DNA from: Collybiopsis luxurians FD-317 M1
Lineage: Eukaryota; Basidiomycota; Agaricomycetes; Agaricales; Omphalotaceae
Reading direction: 5' to 3'
NCBI GenBank assembly: GCA_000827265.1
Contig: KN834756.1
Location: 840,385-904,384 of the forward strand
DNA length: 64,000 nt
The notes under the pieces are model-generated. The model saw only the letters and a program-made list of their open reading frames with translations. It was not told where the DNA came from and did no database searches. Positions 11,906-25,061 of this stretch are shown here, in pieces. Numbering within the stretch: the stretch's first letter is position 1; every line of letters starts with the position of its first letter. A program made the translations under genes and the position numbers.

Positions 11906-13171
11906 AGTAGCGGGAATAATAATCATGAATATAAGTCAATCTCGGGAAATGAGAGCCTAGCTTCGTCGCCGTCTACGATGCGCTGGCCGTAGTCTGGTGT
12001 TGTAGGGTCACACAGGACCATTTCGCCATGGCTCGCAGAGAGTCAGATAGGTGTGACAAAAACATTTTACAGGCGAGCTCGCTGAATGGCAAAGAGTAGG
12101 TCTCGGCAGGTGGGCCGGAATCCGTTAGGGCTGCAATGTGGTCCAAAGAGAGCGGCGCTTTTCCGGAGTAACTCAGTGGTCATTAACCAATGACTTGACT
12201 TGCCGTTTGCGATCCTTGTCTGAGTCAGTCGTGAGCTCACTATCCAAACAAAAACTCTACAAGAGCTCTTTCTGTAGCCCTGACCCACTCACAACGGGTC
12301 GATTCAATACTGAAGGAGACTTCGAAAGGTGATAGTTCTAGTTTTCAAGCCAATCAGCCGAGATCAAGGTTTTTCTTCCTCGAGGCGTACTGAATTCCAG
12401 ATTATATGCTGGCCTCGAAAACCCTTTAACTGATTAAAAACCACAGTCGCGAGCATGAAGCGAGACTTTAATCAAACTTACGCCTTCAAGACTATGGATG
12501 TGGTGGATGCACTTCCTTCTAGCTCCGTACTCAATGAACTTCCTTCTGTCAAGACTCGGATACCAACGCAGGCGGTTCTTCAAATGCTACTAGTAACTCG
12601 AAGTTCGAGACAGTGAGCAAAAGATGTTCCATCCATTTTTCAATTTCCTATCTCTTCGTCCCTTCGCCCTCTCCCTCCACATCAGGCCGCTGGTGCCCAT
12701 CAATTCATGAATCCATGATTGAGAGAGTAGTGACCGAAAGGGAGAAATAGGACGAAGGATGGATACGGTGTTGGTCTTGATTCTGAGTGAACCACATTAT
12801 TGCTGTAGTCTTGTCTCCGACGACCATTTCTCCTCCCCCAGACATCATAATGACCAGCCCACCTTGAAAATAAAAAGCGGCATGTGCGCATGAACCTTCA
12901 TAACCGGACCGGCTGTATTCAAGTAGAAGCAAAAAAAAGAGTTCGATTGAGGTATGATGCTAGCAGACAATACGGACCATACGACGGTAAAGGTTATGTA
13001 GAAAACTGAAGAATTGGAGCCTGAAAATGGGTTATAGCGCGGATCCAAGCTATTGATGATGGAAGGTTCAGCGAGCGTGTGGGTCATGGGCGGGTAAATA
13101 GGCGCTCCATCATGTCACGTGGATTTAGGGCCCAGCCTACTAGCCTACTTCTGTCAACGCTTCACAGCACT
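11906..13171. other. Intergenic, nothing recognised
   Basis: Only short overlapping open frames on both strands, with no motif, repeat array or RNA structure that I can support. Confidence 0.4.
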
Positions 13172-13684
13172 ATGTCTTTTTTAACTGACACAGTCTGGCC
13201 TGCCGGCTTGCTCACTATCTTCCGTATCAGCCGCCAACAGGGTACACTCGAAAATCACTACTACTTACAGGCCCTACGATAAACTCCTGAATTATCGTTT
13301 CGGGGACGAGTTCACCAGTCACATCGCTCCACAACGTCTAGCTATGGATGAGAGTCGTGATACCGTCGACTGCGCCATATAGATTATCGTACTCGACGCA
13401 AGACTTCAATCTGTGCTTATCGTCAACAATGACTCTTGGGCGGGAAAGGCAGAATATCGTTTCGTGCCGATAAACTACGTTCGCGTTACAACCTCATACT
13501 ACATGACTGCCCACTTCCTCATCTGTGGGGCCTCAGCTTTTTAGGCACTACCATGCGCGTAGACTGCGGCGACATCCAGACCTATGATGTAGATTCTCCG
13601 TTCCGAATCTTGTATGTACCGCGGCCTCACCCATCGTCACGCGTATTGCCCCCGGATTTCCTAAAATCCAATGCTACTACATAG
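13172..13684 (+). pseudogene. Broken copy of a fungal hypothetical protein with a nuclease-like core
   Basis: Starts MSFLTDTVWPAGLLTIFRIS. After a frame change it reads PYDKLLNYRFGDEFTSHIAP and SRDTVDCAI, then an in-frame TAG (near 13380). It resumes as VLDARLQSVLIV, then DKLRSRYNLILHDCPLPHLW, GLSFLGTTMRVDCGDIQTYD and HPSSRVLPPDFL. This order matches a fungal family I recall as TVWPADLLT...YDKLLN...FGD.FT...VDF...PV.IVEIK...MR.RYD...PLPRLWGLSLLGT. In it the IVEIK stretch resembles a PD-(D/E)xK nuclease core. Here that stretch reads IVNND, so the putative catalytic E-x-K is lost. At least two frameshifts and one stop make it a pseudogene. A second fragment of the family lies at 43668..43780. 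Confidence 0.55.
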
Positions 13685-14572
13685 CTTCCTTCTGCCCAAT
13701 GGCTTTCCCGTTCGTTCTTGTCACATGTGCGACTTTTTCTAACTCTCAGTATCATGACGAAGTGCAAGGATCGGATCATTTAATCGTGGCGATAAATTCC
13801 CAAAGATATCTACTTATGTGATTTTTGAATCATCGGCCTTGCCGCACAAAGATTTCAAAGCAGATAATAGGTATAAATATTCTGAATATTTCCTGCGGGG
13901 CAAGAATTTGCTGCACCCTTTCTCTAACTTGAGTGAAGTCCCCAGCTTGGATTCGAGCATTGATCTCCATCTCGGAATAAAGTAGCACTTACGGGGCCTT
14001 TCAAAATGGCAGCATGCCTCTGGGACTCTGGATCCGTCGGTCAGGAATATGAGATAGTATCCAAAGACTCTTGTCTCAGTCAATCTGCGAGACTCGTTGA
14101 AAGTTGCCTGGACATAGACCTAGTTGTGATAACTCGAGTTGTTGGTACAGCAGGCTAACCAGTGGTAGTAACACATTAAGAAGGCGCGGGAGGGATGAAA
14201 CGCTCTGTGATGGACATTGGCATAGTATGAGAATGACTGGAAGGATAGGAGAACGGATTGATACAATGGGGAATATGAGTGAGCGGATGATAGCGAGTTT
14301 ATTACTGAACCCCCGTTTGTTCTTGCACATAGTGGGACTGCTGGAAAACTCTGGAGCGAAAGTCCTCACTTTGCTCGACAACCGGCGCTTGACTCTGGAC
14401 ACCGATGGAGTATCGAGGTTGCTTCGAAGCTTCGCGGTTCTGCAACTTATGGGTGCAAAACTACAACACTCGATACCCCGGTACCAAATTTCAACCAATG
14501 TAATACATATTTCATACATACAAGACTAATTATTCATTATATTCATGAAAAGTCACAGTAACCAAATAAATA
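13685..14572. other. Unassigned region
   Basis: Frames of 90-147 codons overlap on both strands between 13814 and 14529, but none shows a recognisable domain. A minus-strand stretch near 13870..13990 looks mildly coding (MEINARIQAGDFTQVRERV), but it cannot be extended into a gene. Confidence 0.3.
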
Positions 14573-16303
14573 TCACATCTTACTGACCGCTGGTGCACTA
14601 CCTTCAAAAAACCCTAGCCTATCCCAATACGTAAGATACTCATCCGCCTCAGTATGCTCAAGCCTCCTCGCAGTCAGAGCAGCAGCCCTAACGAACAAGG
14701 TCCCATCAAGCATCTCCGCTCCCGCAAGTTCCGTCTCCAAAAAATCCTTCTCTCCTGCCTTTCGCCCTCCGTATAAGAGCGCAAAATAAGCCAGGGCGCG
14801 AAGAATCTTAGGGAAATGGTCGTCTGGATGGACGGCGGCTTGCTGGATCATGGGAAGCCATGGGTTGGGGTTAGTGGAGATGGATGGGGTGGATGAGAGG
14901 GCGTGAGAGTGGGGAGAAGGACCTGTAAAAGAAGGGTGAGGTTGGTTGTTACGGATGATATCTTTCGCAGTCATAAACGACGCAATGTCCGGACTCGCAC
15001 GACCCTGGAGGATCCACCATGAGACAGAGATGGCAAAATAAGTTCGCAAGAGAAGCGCTTGTGAGGTAGGGCTCAACTGAGCCGCCAGAATAGGAAGGAA
15101 GAGGCCTGAAGTGACGAGATGCATACTGTAATAGTAAAATTCGAATCAGTAACGCATACGGGATTCAAATTTAGTCCTGCGACTCGGATCTTACTAAAAG
15201 AAATCAGCATTGAACTCGCGATTCCTGCTGTAACCCGATACCGCATAAAGTATTGTATTCGTCCAATGCAGCTCTTCGATCTTCCGGTCAATCTCCTTTG
15301 GGTCAGAGGCAAGCTTCTGAACATCCAGATCCCACTGGTCCATATGTTTTACGAATGCAGCAGACTTTGCGGGGAATAACTGTGGCATGACTTCTAACAG
15401 GTTCGTTCCAGGAATCTTGAACTGAGGATCGGCGAGGATACGTGATACAACAGTGAAAGCGTGTACACGCGCTTGACGGTGTTTGCTCTTAGCTGGAGCA
15501 TTTGATACTTGAGTGAAGAGTAATTCAGGAATCAATGGTGCTGGAAGTAGCGGATGGGCTGCAGCTTGGGCAAGACCTTCGGACCGATCAGCACACGAAA
15601 ACACTTCATGGCAAGTAGAGCAGGTGAACCAAACCTTCGCTCATCATCCCAGGCAAACCAAACTCAATACCGTATCCGAAATGAATAAGGGGGTGCATGA
15701 TGTGTTCCAAGAAGCGACATGCCATTTGGGGATATTGCCCTTGCTGCGACTTGCGTTCAAAGTTGACTTTGTTGGAGAATATGTATTCTTCCAATAGAAA
15801 ACTGGCGTTTCCTTTCTGTTCATGGACAACTTGGTCGAAAAATGCTAGATACGCGGAGTAGTACCTGTAAAACATTACTGAATAAACCGAATAATGCTTT
15901 CAGTCCAAATTAACGGACGTCGCATCCCCGAGATGTTCCATAAAGTTCGAAGCAGTTATGGCTCCTTTTATTTCAGGCATTGGGCGCTGCAAAGGAATGT
16001 TCTTCAGGTAGCTTTCTCGAATGAGTTCTTGGTGTGCCCCGAAAGCCCAAATCGCAAGAATTTGATGGGTAATGTGACTGGAGCAAACTCAGACAAATCT
16101 GATGGTCAGACTTGACAAACTCACTTATGTCGTCCATTATCATCAAAGAAAATATGCCACCTTTCATGATTATCTTTCAGAACGTCCAGCAGGGCTTTCG
16201 CTGTTTGCGCGTTCCCACCAGGCAATCGAGGAGGCGCTTTGGGTGGGGCGAGTAGAGAGGGCTCTGGGAAGAGCTCGAAACCGGTGGTGGAATTCGAAGC
16301 CAT
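14573..16303 (-). CDS. Questin-oxidase-like (DUF4243) protein, copy 1
   Basis: Five minus-strand exons: 16125..16303, 15919..16077, 15635..15864, 15195..15576, 14573..15125. All introns are GT-AG and phases are consistent, giving 500 aa from MASNSTTGFELFPEP to a TGA. Histidine-rich family features are present: NHITHQ (60-65), YYSAYLAFFDQ (114-124), HPLIHFGYGIEFGLPGMMSE (170-189), then HWTNTILYAVSGY and PDDHFPKILRALAYFALLYG. This matches the Questin_oxidase/AflY-like family (PF14027), whose studied members perform oxygenase or Baeyer-Villiger-type steps in polyketide pathways. No polyketide synthase lies in the window, so the substrate is unknown. The copy at 31536 has the same exon sizes except two small length differences, which supports both models. 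No signal peptide, so cytosolic location is inferred. Confidence 0.88.
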
Positions 16304-16792
16304 GGTTGTGGAGGCTGGTTAGATCCCGCCTTATATATCTTGTCGACTGTGATTTTTCCCAAGTTTTGAATTGAACGTCCAGGCGGTTTGAAAGTCACAG
16401 GGGTTAGGTCAGCTGACAGGCTACCGCCTAACACTATTGCGGACATCGACGTCGAGTCCGCTGTAGAAATAGTCTACTAGCTGTTTAACTTGCTTGATGT
16501 TGGACTTTGAAGGAAATTTGATGGGAGACACAAAATTGTATGCTAGGCTTGTAATGGAACAACGATACGGTACGGGCTTGACACCCAGCTGAAAGTTCAT
16601 GTCTTGGAGTTTTGGAGGTAATTCTTTGGTTACTCGCACGAACTAGCGTTGGTTTGACTATATTAATGAAAGCAAGATACTTACATATTATTGAATGACA
16701 TTTTCTGTAACAGGTCGACCGCGAGCTGTCACATCACATGAAGTGCATGTCTTAAGAAGACAAATTTGACCAAATTATAAAAAAATTAAGCC

Positions 16793-17839
16793 CTAGTACA
16801 TATCGGTATAATCGTACGGTGTTCCAAGGATTGATATCAATAGGCGAAGGCGTTGCATCTGCTCTAAACAATTAAGTGACCTATCCACCACATTCGCCGC
16901 CTCAGGGTTTGCCCACTCCACCGTACAGTAGCAACCTAGTGAGCCCAGGATTAGCTCGAACCCAAATGCACATGCCTTGTAACCAACAATGGTTGCAAAA
17001 GAATGGTTGATTTGGCATATCCGGAAAAAAATCAGGATTTTGCCAAGAACTTCAACCATCGTTTACTGTAACTGTAACTTCAACAACAACTGAGCTCTCG
17101 CTGCCCCCCGATGGAAACCTTTGGCATATGCGGTACTCGTATTCATTAAATTCATGGAGTCGCATCTCGGGAAACCCTTTGTTCAAGTAATTTATGTTGT
17201 CGTCTGGCTGAGGATCCATGATATTAAAGCAGACTGGAGAAAAGTTGTGGTCGATGCGGAAATAAAATCGGATAAAGTTGACGCTCAATTCGGAGCCCCC
17301 TGGCTCTCTTACATAAGTGAACGACCGACAGAGTGTTCGGGAGGCGGGATCCCTGGGTAGCCTGTAATATTGGTCGATAGCAGGATGGCAAGACGAGACT
17401 TTCCTGAGAGCCGATCAGATTTGATTCCAGGTCGGTTTGGTCTGGGAATTCGTCCTTTGTGGTTTCAGCGGCGGGTCTCTCCATGCATTGGATCAATACG
17501 GATTCCATCGCTATTTGCATTACTGATGGTACAGCCATCAATTGGTGAGGTGGCGTTAAGCTCATCGTTGACTCCCCTTTGCTTCACCAAACGGGGTTAC
17601 CTGGATTCACTGTATAACCAATCCCTTGAGTTTGGGTTAAGTTCGCGCAAGGTTCGCGGTATTTGAAAGAATATTAACAGGTACAAGTGCTTACACGCGC
17701 TTTCTGTGTGTTCCCCCTTCAATTCAAGTCGCATAATCGGATCAATCTCAACTGGTATCAGCCTTCCGTTATGAGTTTTGGGGGGGAGAATGTTGAGAGG
17801 ACGGTTCGGGAAGTCTATATAGAAAGCATTAGACGGCAT
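16793..17839 (-). pseudogene. Decayed gene of the unnamed 'MDP..PDDN' family
   Basis: Minus-strand pieces read MPSNAFYIDFPNRPLNILPP (from 17839), SRTLCRSFTYVREPGGSELS and VNFIRFYFRIDHNF (about 17250-17330), then MDPQPDDNINYLNKGFPEMR (from about 17222). After an in-frame TGA near 17052 come WQNPDFFPDM and, in another frame, GYKACAFGFELILGSLGCY and ANPEAANVVDRSLNCLEQMQ. Part of it aligns with the fragment at 10666..10950. The stop and frame changes argue for a pseudogene, although missed introns could explain some breaks. No known domain recognised. Confidence 0.4.
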
Positions 17840-18091
17840 AGATCCTCGTGGTACTGTAAATCAATGAAAAGTGATTTCGGGCACTATCATTCGAGAATTA
17901 TCGGAAGAAACGGACCAGCATTTCTTTCCTCTAGCGCTGGAATAGTGCCGTCTACCACACTTTTGGCTCGATTCATATGTGCGTTGCTTGTTGCTCCTCC
18001 TGATTGCGCATCATATACAAGAAGTAGTGACAGTTGAACTGGACGAACTTGCCACGTGTAGCTCTACGTTGCTCTATCTCGAACTCTACAC

Positions 18092-18388
18092 ATGTGTTGC
18101 GTGTGTCAAAGGCAATATAAAGATAGACGTCGCATCCAAGGGATATCTAAATTAGACTTATCCTTACGAGATTTATCAGACCAAGATCTGAGGGCTTTTT
18201 ACTCTTTAGCGAACGTCATTCCCTTGTTTAGCAAATTGGCGCTCATATTACTCTATAGATCGATAAAAACCATTGCTATCTTTTCCAAGAATACGGCTTA
18301 TCGATGGGACTACTTGCATCACGTACTTGATGAATCTCGCGACTGGCAGCTTCGCGATCTGATTCAGGGCAATCCAGGACGAATATGA
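18092..18388 (+). CDS. Small open frame, possibly an F-box-like fragment
   Basis: A 98-aa frame beginning MCCVCQRQYKDRR and containing LDLSLRDLSDQDLRAFYSLA and LALILLYRSIKTI. The leucine-rich pattern around SDQDL...FSKLA..LLYRSI loosely resembles the end of a fungal F-box followed by an LYRSI segment, but the key F-box Leu-Pro start is absent. No partner exons found. It could be a relic or chance. Confidence 0.2.
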   Translation: MCCVCQRQYKDRRRIQGISKLDLSLRDLSDQDLRAFYSLANVIPLFSKLALILLYRSIKTIAIFSKNTAYRWDYLHHVLDESRDWQLRDLIQGNPGRI

Positions 18389-21300
18389 AGAATGTCGGAT
18401 AAAAGGAATTGCGTAGGGGTTACCCTTCAATATAGTTCTGAAGATCATTAGAAGCAATTGATTGGGGCGGTGATCCGTTGACCTGCGTCGGTGAACGCAT
18501 TATGGTCAACTATGCTGAATCAAGAAGTCGGAAACCCCAATTAAGTTCACTTAAGGTTTTGGCAAACCGTTCCGAAACGTAGGAGAGTAAGTTGAATTAA
18601 ACCGACTTTTCAAGTGGGCTAAGTGCAAGCCGGTATGCAATGTGATTACGAGCTTGGATGCATGAGGTCGACTGAAAATTCCAAACTTTACTCGACTTGT
18701 GGCATACAAGAACTTTGAATCCCGGATCATCTTCTCACAAAATCCGACCGGATATACATAGTTTCAAAGTAAACATTGAATAAACTCCAGAAGACCAAAA
18801 CTCGGAATAGTAAATGGCAGCCAGGAGAACGTCCGGTATTTATGAACTCGGGAGGGGACAAAGCGATGATAAGTACTTGCCGTACAAAGCGTATTGGTTA
18901 CGAGATGCACAGGAATGAATTTGCCAATTGGGAGATGAACATAAAGAAGCTGACGATCAGCGCCGAGGCATGATAGAGTTTCTCCTTCGAATGAGATTGG
19001 TCAACATTGCACAAAGTCATAGGATAATCCAGGACATTTGTCACCTTCCAGGGTGATGAGCATCCAATATAAGTAGCTGAACGAGTCAAACGTTCATCCC
19101 GACTATGCGTTCCTGGAGTCGGACACGCTAAACTGCTTGGTAAGGGAGTCGGACCTGACACGGAGGTACGTCGCCTTTCGCTTCCAATTTGACAAGGAAC
19201 TTCTCGCGCCAGAATAGAGGCATAAGAGATGGTTTAGATTCGGCAGCAAAATGAAATCACGCTTGTTTGAGCTGGAATCTAAGGTTCAGTCGCCATTTGC
19301 TTACTCTGGGTGTCGACTCACAGGAAGTGGAGGGAAACTTTTAATATCTTTACAGCATATCCCTGGAAACAAATCAGTCTCAGAGTGAGTACCTTTGTAG
19401 AATGCTATGGCGATGACTTTATTTGAAGTATTTAAAGCAGATATTACTACCTTTCGTAGCGAGAGACCTATGAAGTGTTAGACTATTTTCTATAATTGCC
19501 GTGAATGGATTTGAACGCTCAAGGGGCTATCCCCGAGATGGACCAGAGAGATGTACCTTTCCGCAAAAGCCTAGCGTCTCCCTTGGATCTAGCCAAGTCG
19601 TACCCTATGGACCGTGGTACCTCGCTAATGTAGCTGGAGCTAAAAAGCTTCGGTTGGATGTATAGATGTTAAGTTAGAAAGACCTGATGACGGAACGGAA
19701 AGTCCGCCGGAGGATTCCGCGTTCCGCGGAAAAGATCCTATCCGATAATGTTCACTGCCGTCGGACTCCACAAAGACCAGTAGGTAGCAATGAATGTGAT
19801 GGGACACCGCTGAACTGGCTGGCAAGAGCTGTCGAAGGAGGAATTGCGCTGATCCAGTACCCCATACAGCTTGAAAATTAGCAACAAGAACTTTGAAGTC
19901 TACAACACCGGAAACACGGTCCCCATCGGAAAATTTCTGACGTGTTCCCTTTTGCCTCGAGGCTGGAATTGGGTGTAAAGTTGTAGGGCAAAGGGTTTGC
20001 GGTATGCGAATACGCGTACATACATAGTTGTTTGGAATGAGACTATTCGTGCAGGGAAGAAGAAATTCAGCAGAGCGTCTAGAAGGTCAGGCGAACTCGC
20101 ATGCGTGTGTTTGGCCCTTGTGCAAAGAATATGAATATTATAAGCAGTTGATGGAAGATCACTGTAGAATGTATCCGACCCAGGCCAGGGTAAAGGAATT
20201 CTTTCGAAAGAAGTGTACAGTGGGTCGAGAGGGATTTTCTGTAGAATCGGCTTGGAGAGTGATCATACTTCTGATGACTTCTGATTTGTTGGAACTCCTA
20301 ATTTACTTGCGTTAGATTAATGAAATAATTGATTCCTGTTGTATGCATGGAAGTACTCGAGTCTAAAGGATTCGGAAACCTACATAGAGTAAACGGGTCC
20401 AGTGCGTGTCCGAATTGACGGCGATGAGTGGTGAGCAAATGGGAGTGTTCAACCCATCTTGCCTGTACCAATACGCACCCGTTCTCCATCTGTGGCGGGC
20501 CTCGAGGTCTGGGGCTTGGAGCGTTCTTGGAGTTTCATTTATGACTTCTGATTTCCTCCCTTACGGGCAGTGTAGCGACTGTGACTAAACATCCCAGAAG
20601 ACTCAACTATCCGTAGTCGAGATACGTGTACCCGTAATTGACAAGCGAGTACGTACCAGGAAGAGTGAATGTTGACTTGTTGAATTTCCAGTGGAATTTA
20701 GCAACTATCGGCGACTTCTCTGACTATAATCGTAAAACCGGTACCAGTACTGAGCCATGCATGAAGTATCCACTTGCGCGATGGACCGCGGCTACTAGAT
20801 CCTTCCATCCTGCAAACTTCCTTCTCTCTTTCTCTTTCTCGATCGAAGATGCGTTGGACAGGCAAAATGGCCCTGTTGGCTTTTGTCTGGACTCTGGAGT
20901 CTCCAAGCGCTTGCCGGCGGCGGAGAAGCTTTTATGAACTCCCCCCCAGGCTTCCCATCATTATCGAAGTCAAGGTTTCTCCCGCTCTAATACATGTGCT
21001 CCTGCACTAGTTTCCCATCCTCGAGGCCGAAGGATTGGGTGCTTGGAGCTCGAGCTCTACACAGATCGCTGCTCGGCTTCACTTTGCCACTGTGCTAGTT
21101 TGATTTTTATGGTAATATTGTCGGTTGCAGGATTTATGACCCTGAAAAAGTAGTTATAGCGATCGAAAGAGGAGTTGAGTGGAGTCTCGCAATTCTCTCT
21201 CTTTTTTTTTTCTTCTCCTCGAACAGTAGGGAGTGGGTGGGAGTAATGGATACTCTCTCTCTCTTCTCATTCTCAATCAAAGAACCGAGGCCTGTCATGC

Positions 21301-22324
21301 CTCAAGCTCGTTCATCCGTCATGCATACATTCATATTACAAGTTTTTCCTTGAGCTCTACCTTCGCTGTGTCCTCTCTCTCTAGGCATCACCCGGTCCCT
21401 TCTTTAGGCTTTACCTTCCTCCTTATCTCCTTGCATTACACGAGCTCAGTAACCAGTTTCTCAAATGACGACTGGGAACTCGGACTCGGAGGCAACTTTA
21501 CGATCCGTAAGAGATAGAGATGTAGGTACGATGGACGTAGAAGATCACGATTGCTCGAAGATAACAAGAATACATTATAACATTTCATTAGGGGTGTACA
21601 TCCGGTTCTACGGGTTTTTCTGTCATTGTCGATGTTCAGCTGAGCGTAAACGTGGTCCGAGTCGATCATCTGGTCCATAGTTGATTTTTTTTTTTCACTC
21701 GTCTAGCTCATGAGCGTTGGAATTGCAGGGCGTAAGGTGTAGTCGTTGTGCAAAACTTTTGACTTGGCCATTGACAAGATCTGCTTGTTGATGATGGAGG
21801 AGAGGAGGCAGAGCCGGATGAGGTACCTTTTTACTATGCACTTACTTTCTGGCTTATCTGACTCGGGATCATGTTCAATTAGCGGAACACGGATATGGGC
21901 TCGAGCGCGGACACGGGACATAAGCACGGGAGCAGGAAGCCGATCTAGGAGGAGAAGCAAATGGGCAGGAGTTGGAATAGTACAAGCATAAAGCGTGTGG
22001 CGGGCAGCCACTTGCTGTAGATAGGCTTCGAAGTCCAGTGTAGTCCAGCGCAATTAGTGTAGGGTACTCTAGATTTGCTAGTGGACGGACGTAGGTTGAA
22101 TTGGTGAGGTATCAACGTTCAATGTTCAACCGTGTAGGATTAGAACCACCGTGTGTAGTAAGCACCGTACCGTACCATTGAATAAAGAAAGTCTTGGCTT
22201 TTCCCTTCGTATGACATGATGAGCTGCGTTGAGTTGCGTTTAATGAGTTGCATTGAGTTTTGATTCTAAAGTGACAGATTCGAGTTCAGATTTGGATTCG
22301 GGATTCGGCTTGAGGGAGGTAAGA

Positions 22325-22350
22325 AGGTAGGTAGGTAGGTAGGTAGGTAG
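22325..22350 (+). repeat. (GGTA)n microsatellite
   Basis: Six uninterrupted GGTA units within the gene-free region upstream of the GATA gene. Confidence 0.9.
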
Positions 22351-22879
22351 AGGGGGGATAGGTGAACGTTTTCTCTGAAGGTCAAAGGCTGTGTTGATTG
22401 CGGACGTTTTGTAGGCAGGTGGGGACAATGAGGACAAAGTTCAAGAAGGTTGAAGATTGAGGCTGGATGCGGTGGGCTGGAAGGGTTCAGCGCTGAAGAT
22501 TCTCGGTGTCGGTGTGAAGATGAAGTAGCTGTATAATCTGTTATGCTTGTCGCGGCGCGAAGGAATACTTGTACTCTGAGGCAAGCTTCAGATCGTGCAC
22601 GACCAAGGCGAGTGTTTTTTTTTTATTGTTGGTTTTTTCAGAAAGAATTCATCGAGACGCGAATAACGAGATGCAAGTCAAGTTACCTCTCCCCAAGATA
22701 GTCAATAGATGTTCTTGGCGTTTCCCTGCTTCGAACCTACCTGAAGATAGATTCAGATTCCTTCCACCCCATCTCTATTTCCACCCGCGAAAGTCCTGTA
22801 GGCCTGCGTAGTCACGGTATAGCTGACAGCGAGCACTCAGCGTGACACTTCCAGTAGATAATGTCGGGAAGGATCTCCT

Positions 22880-22919
22880 TCAACTAGTTTAGTTTAGTCT
22901 AGTTTAGTCTAGTCTAGCT
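22880..22919 (+). repeat. TAGTTTAGTC-type short tandem repeat
   Basis: Short imperfect run of TAGTTTAG and TAGTCTAG units. Simple sequence with no evident function. Confidence 0.7.
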
Positions 22920-23308
22920 GGTTGGTTAGTCAGTACGAACCTTCGAAGCACTAGAAGAGTACGAAGAGGCTTTTAGCGCCACCAAGAACGTGGTTGAGGT
23001 GTGTTGTTGTGCCTGTGGTATGCGGGGGGGTGAACATACCGTCGATATTATCGTGTTATCGAACATACCTCAGGCCGGGCAGGCTTGACATTGGATTGTA
23101 AGTCTCTGATCTTTATTCGCGGAAGCTGTTACACGGGTACACCTGTGCGGGTGGAAATGAAAAAAAGTTGATCGCTTACTGCTGAGTAGCGTGATGGATT
23201 TTGTGTTTTTGGGATCTGCGTTCAATCTCATTTTATGATTGTTAGGCTAGTTAGGCGTTTGAATGCTTGGGGGTTGGATGCGTGATGATGGTGATGATGA
23301 GGGTTTTT

Positions 23309-23328
23309 GAGTGAGTGAGTGAGTGAGT
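23309..23328 (+). repeat. (GAGT)n microsatellite
   Basis: About five GAGT units, preceded by a GATGATG-rich stretch at 23283..23300. Confidence 0.85.
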
Positions 23329-25061
23329 TTAGTTCGGAGGATGTCTTTTGGTGAAGGTGGGTGATGTGTAAGTCGATAGGTCAATTGGTCGATAGGACAC
23401 ACTTCGGTTTACTTCCTCTACGTCAGTCCTGCTGTAGAATGCTTTGACGAGCCCGGTACGTGCTGCGCGCGACGAATTTAAAAAATAGTATGCTTCGCGA
23501 GGGAGAAGTCTTGTCGCAGTTTTGGGCGCCCAATAGCAAGCCGCGACGTCTGTTTGTAGCGAAGTTGAGTGATAGAAGATGGTAATAGCTGTTAGATTTC
23601 TTGAATTTAAATTTAAATCTAGGTTCAAAGTTCAGAGCACAAAGTTTAATATTCGTTTGTATGTCGTCTATAGATAGATGATGTAATTAGAGAGGGGGGC
23701 CTAGAAGGAGGGGGAGAAGGGGGGAGTTGAAGAATAGAGCAATTGAGCAATTGAGATGTGCAATCAGCCTTTGTTCAACCTGTAATGATTGTCAGCCGTC
23801 TCGACGGGTATATGATATGTACTTGCGCATGCAGTGTGGTTCTTGCAAAATTTGGAGTTTTTTTTACTCAGCAATTCATACGTACACACCATTTGAATGT
23901 TATCTATAAAATTAGCTTCGAGAGTCCGAGTGAAGGATCACTCGACCTTGAATGGTGATTGGTGAATGGGAGTATGGAATGAATCGGCCGCGGGGTAACC
24001 AATGGGAAGAAAGGAACACGAGTTGAGCTGACTGAATTGCGTATGTATTTTGGATTCCAGTGGGGAATTCTGTTCGATCGACCGACGGTTCTTTCTCGGT
24101 GATATTTGGGATTGGAATGGGGGGGTGTGGTTGGCGTGTTTACGCGTTTATGCCTTGCTGTAGGGAAAGGGAACACAGGATGAAGAGATTCCAAGTCATT
24201 GAAACTTTGATGTCGTCTGCAATCGGGAATGCCCTGTCCACGATGATAATGTCAAATTGAAAGATGATGGAGATGAAGATGATGATGTAGTTGTCTGATG
24301 TCCAGTATGAACGTCGGAAAGCGGGAGGAAGGCTGTTCTTCCCTACCACAAGCGCATGAAGAAGAAGACGCCAGTTTGACAGGTATTCGTTATTCGTTGG
24401 ATTATTTTTTTTTCTTTGTTTTGGTCAGCACTCCCAAAGTTGATTGTGCGCCACACATGCATTAATCCCAATGGGGATCTGGACTGATACACGTGTTGGA
24501 GGATGGATATGACGAACCGAATTCAAGTTCGAGCAGGCCTTTCTGTTGGGTTACGCTAATTGAGAGGGACAACTTTGCAACGTTTTGTTTGGAAACTGTC
24601 ACTCGAGGCTGACTGCGTTGTTGCTATGTAAAGCAATAGCAAGGACTGAGAATAGGTACGGTGGAAGATCTTGGATACTTCCGGCGCTTGGCGAGTCAGG
24701 AAGGTTGTATTGTATAGACTCTGATATCAGAAAAGTTCGGATCCCCATTAGCTAGGAGGTTAATACGGACATGTCGGAACGAAACTGGGTTGAAAAGTTG
24801 GAATTGTTTTCCAGAGGTTCTAGTTTACTGGCTAATGATAGATTTTGATACACGTTACAAAGTGGGAAATGTTTTTTTCTTGCAAGTTGCAACGTGCCTT
24901 GGTATTTTACAATATACTGACCGTGGGAATAACCTGGGCTATAACCCTAACGCGCAGAAAAAAAAGTGACTCTTTGCTTCCTTGACCACCGCCACTATCA
25001 ACGTTCAACTGCTGCTCGCTGTGCTCATTATCGTTGCTGCTGCTGCTCTCCAAGTTCTTCT

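Larger units (their letters stand above)
18389..25061. other. 6.7-kb stretch without a recognisable gene
   Basis: All open frames are short and overlap on both strands without motifs. The right part (about 21.1-25.0 kb) has pyrimidine-rich tracts, microsatellites and T-runs, which would suit a long promoter and 5' leader of the GATA gene starting at 25062. No tRNA, snRNA or transposon signature was identified. Confidence 0.4.
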
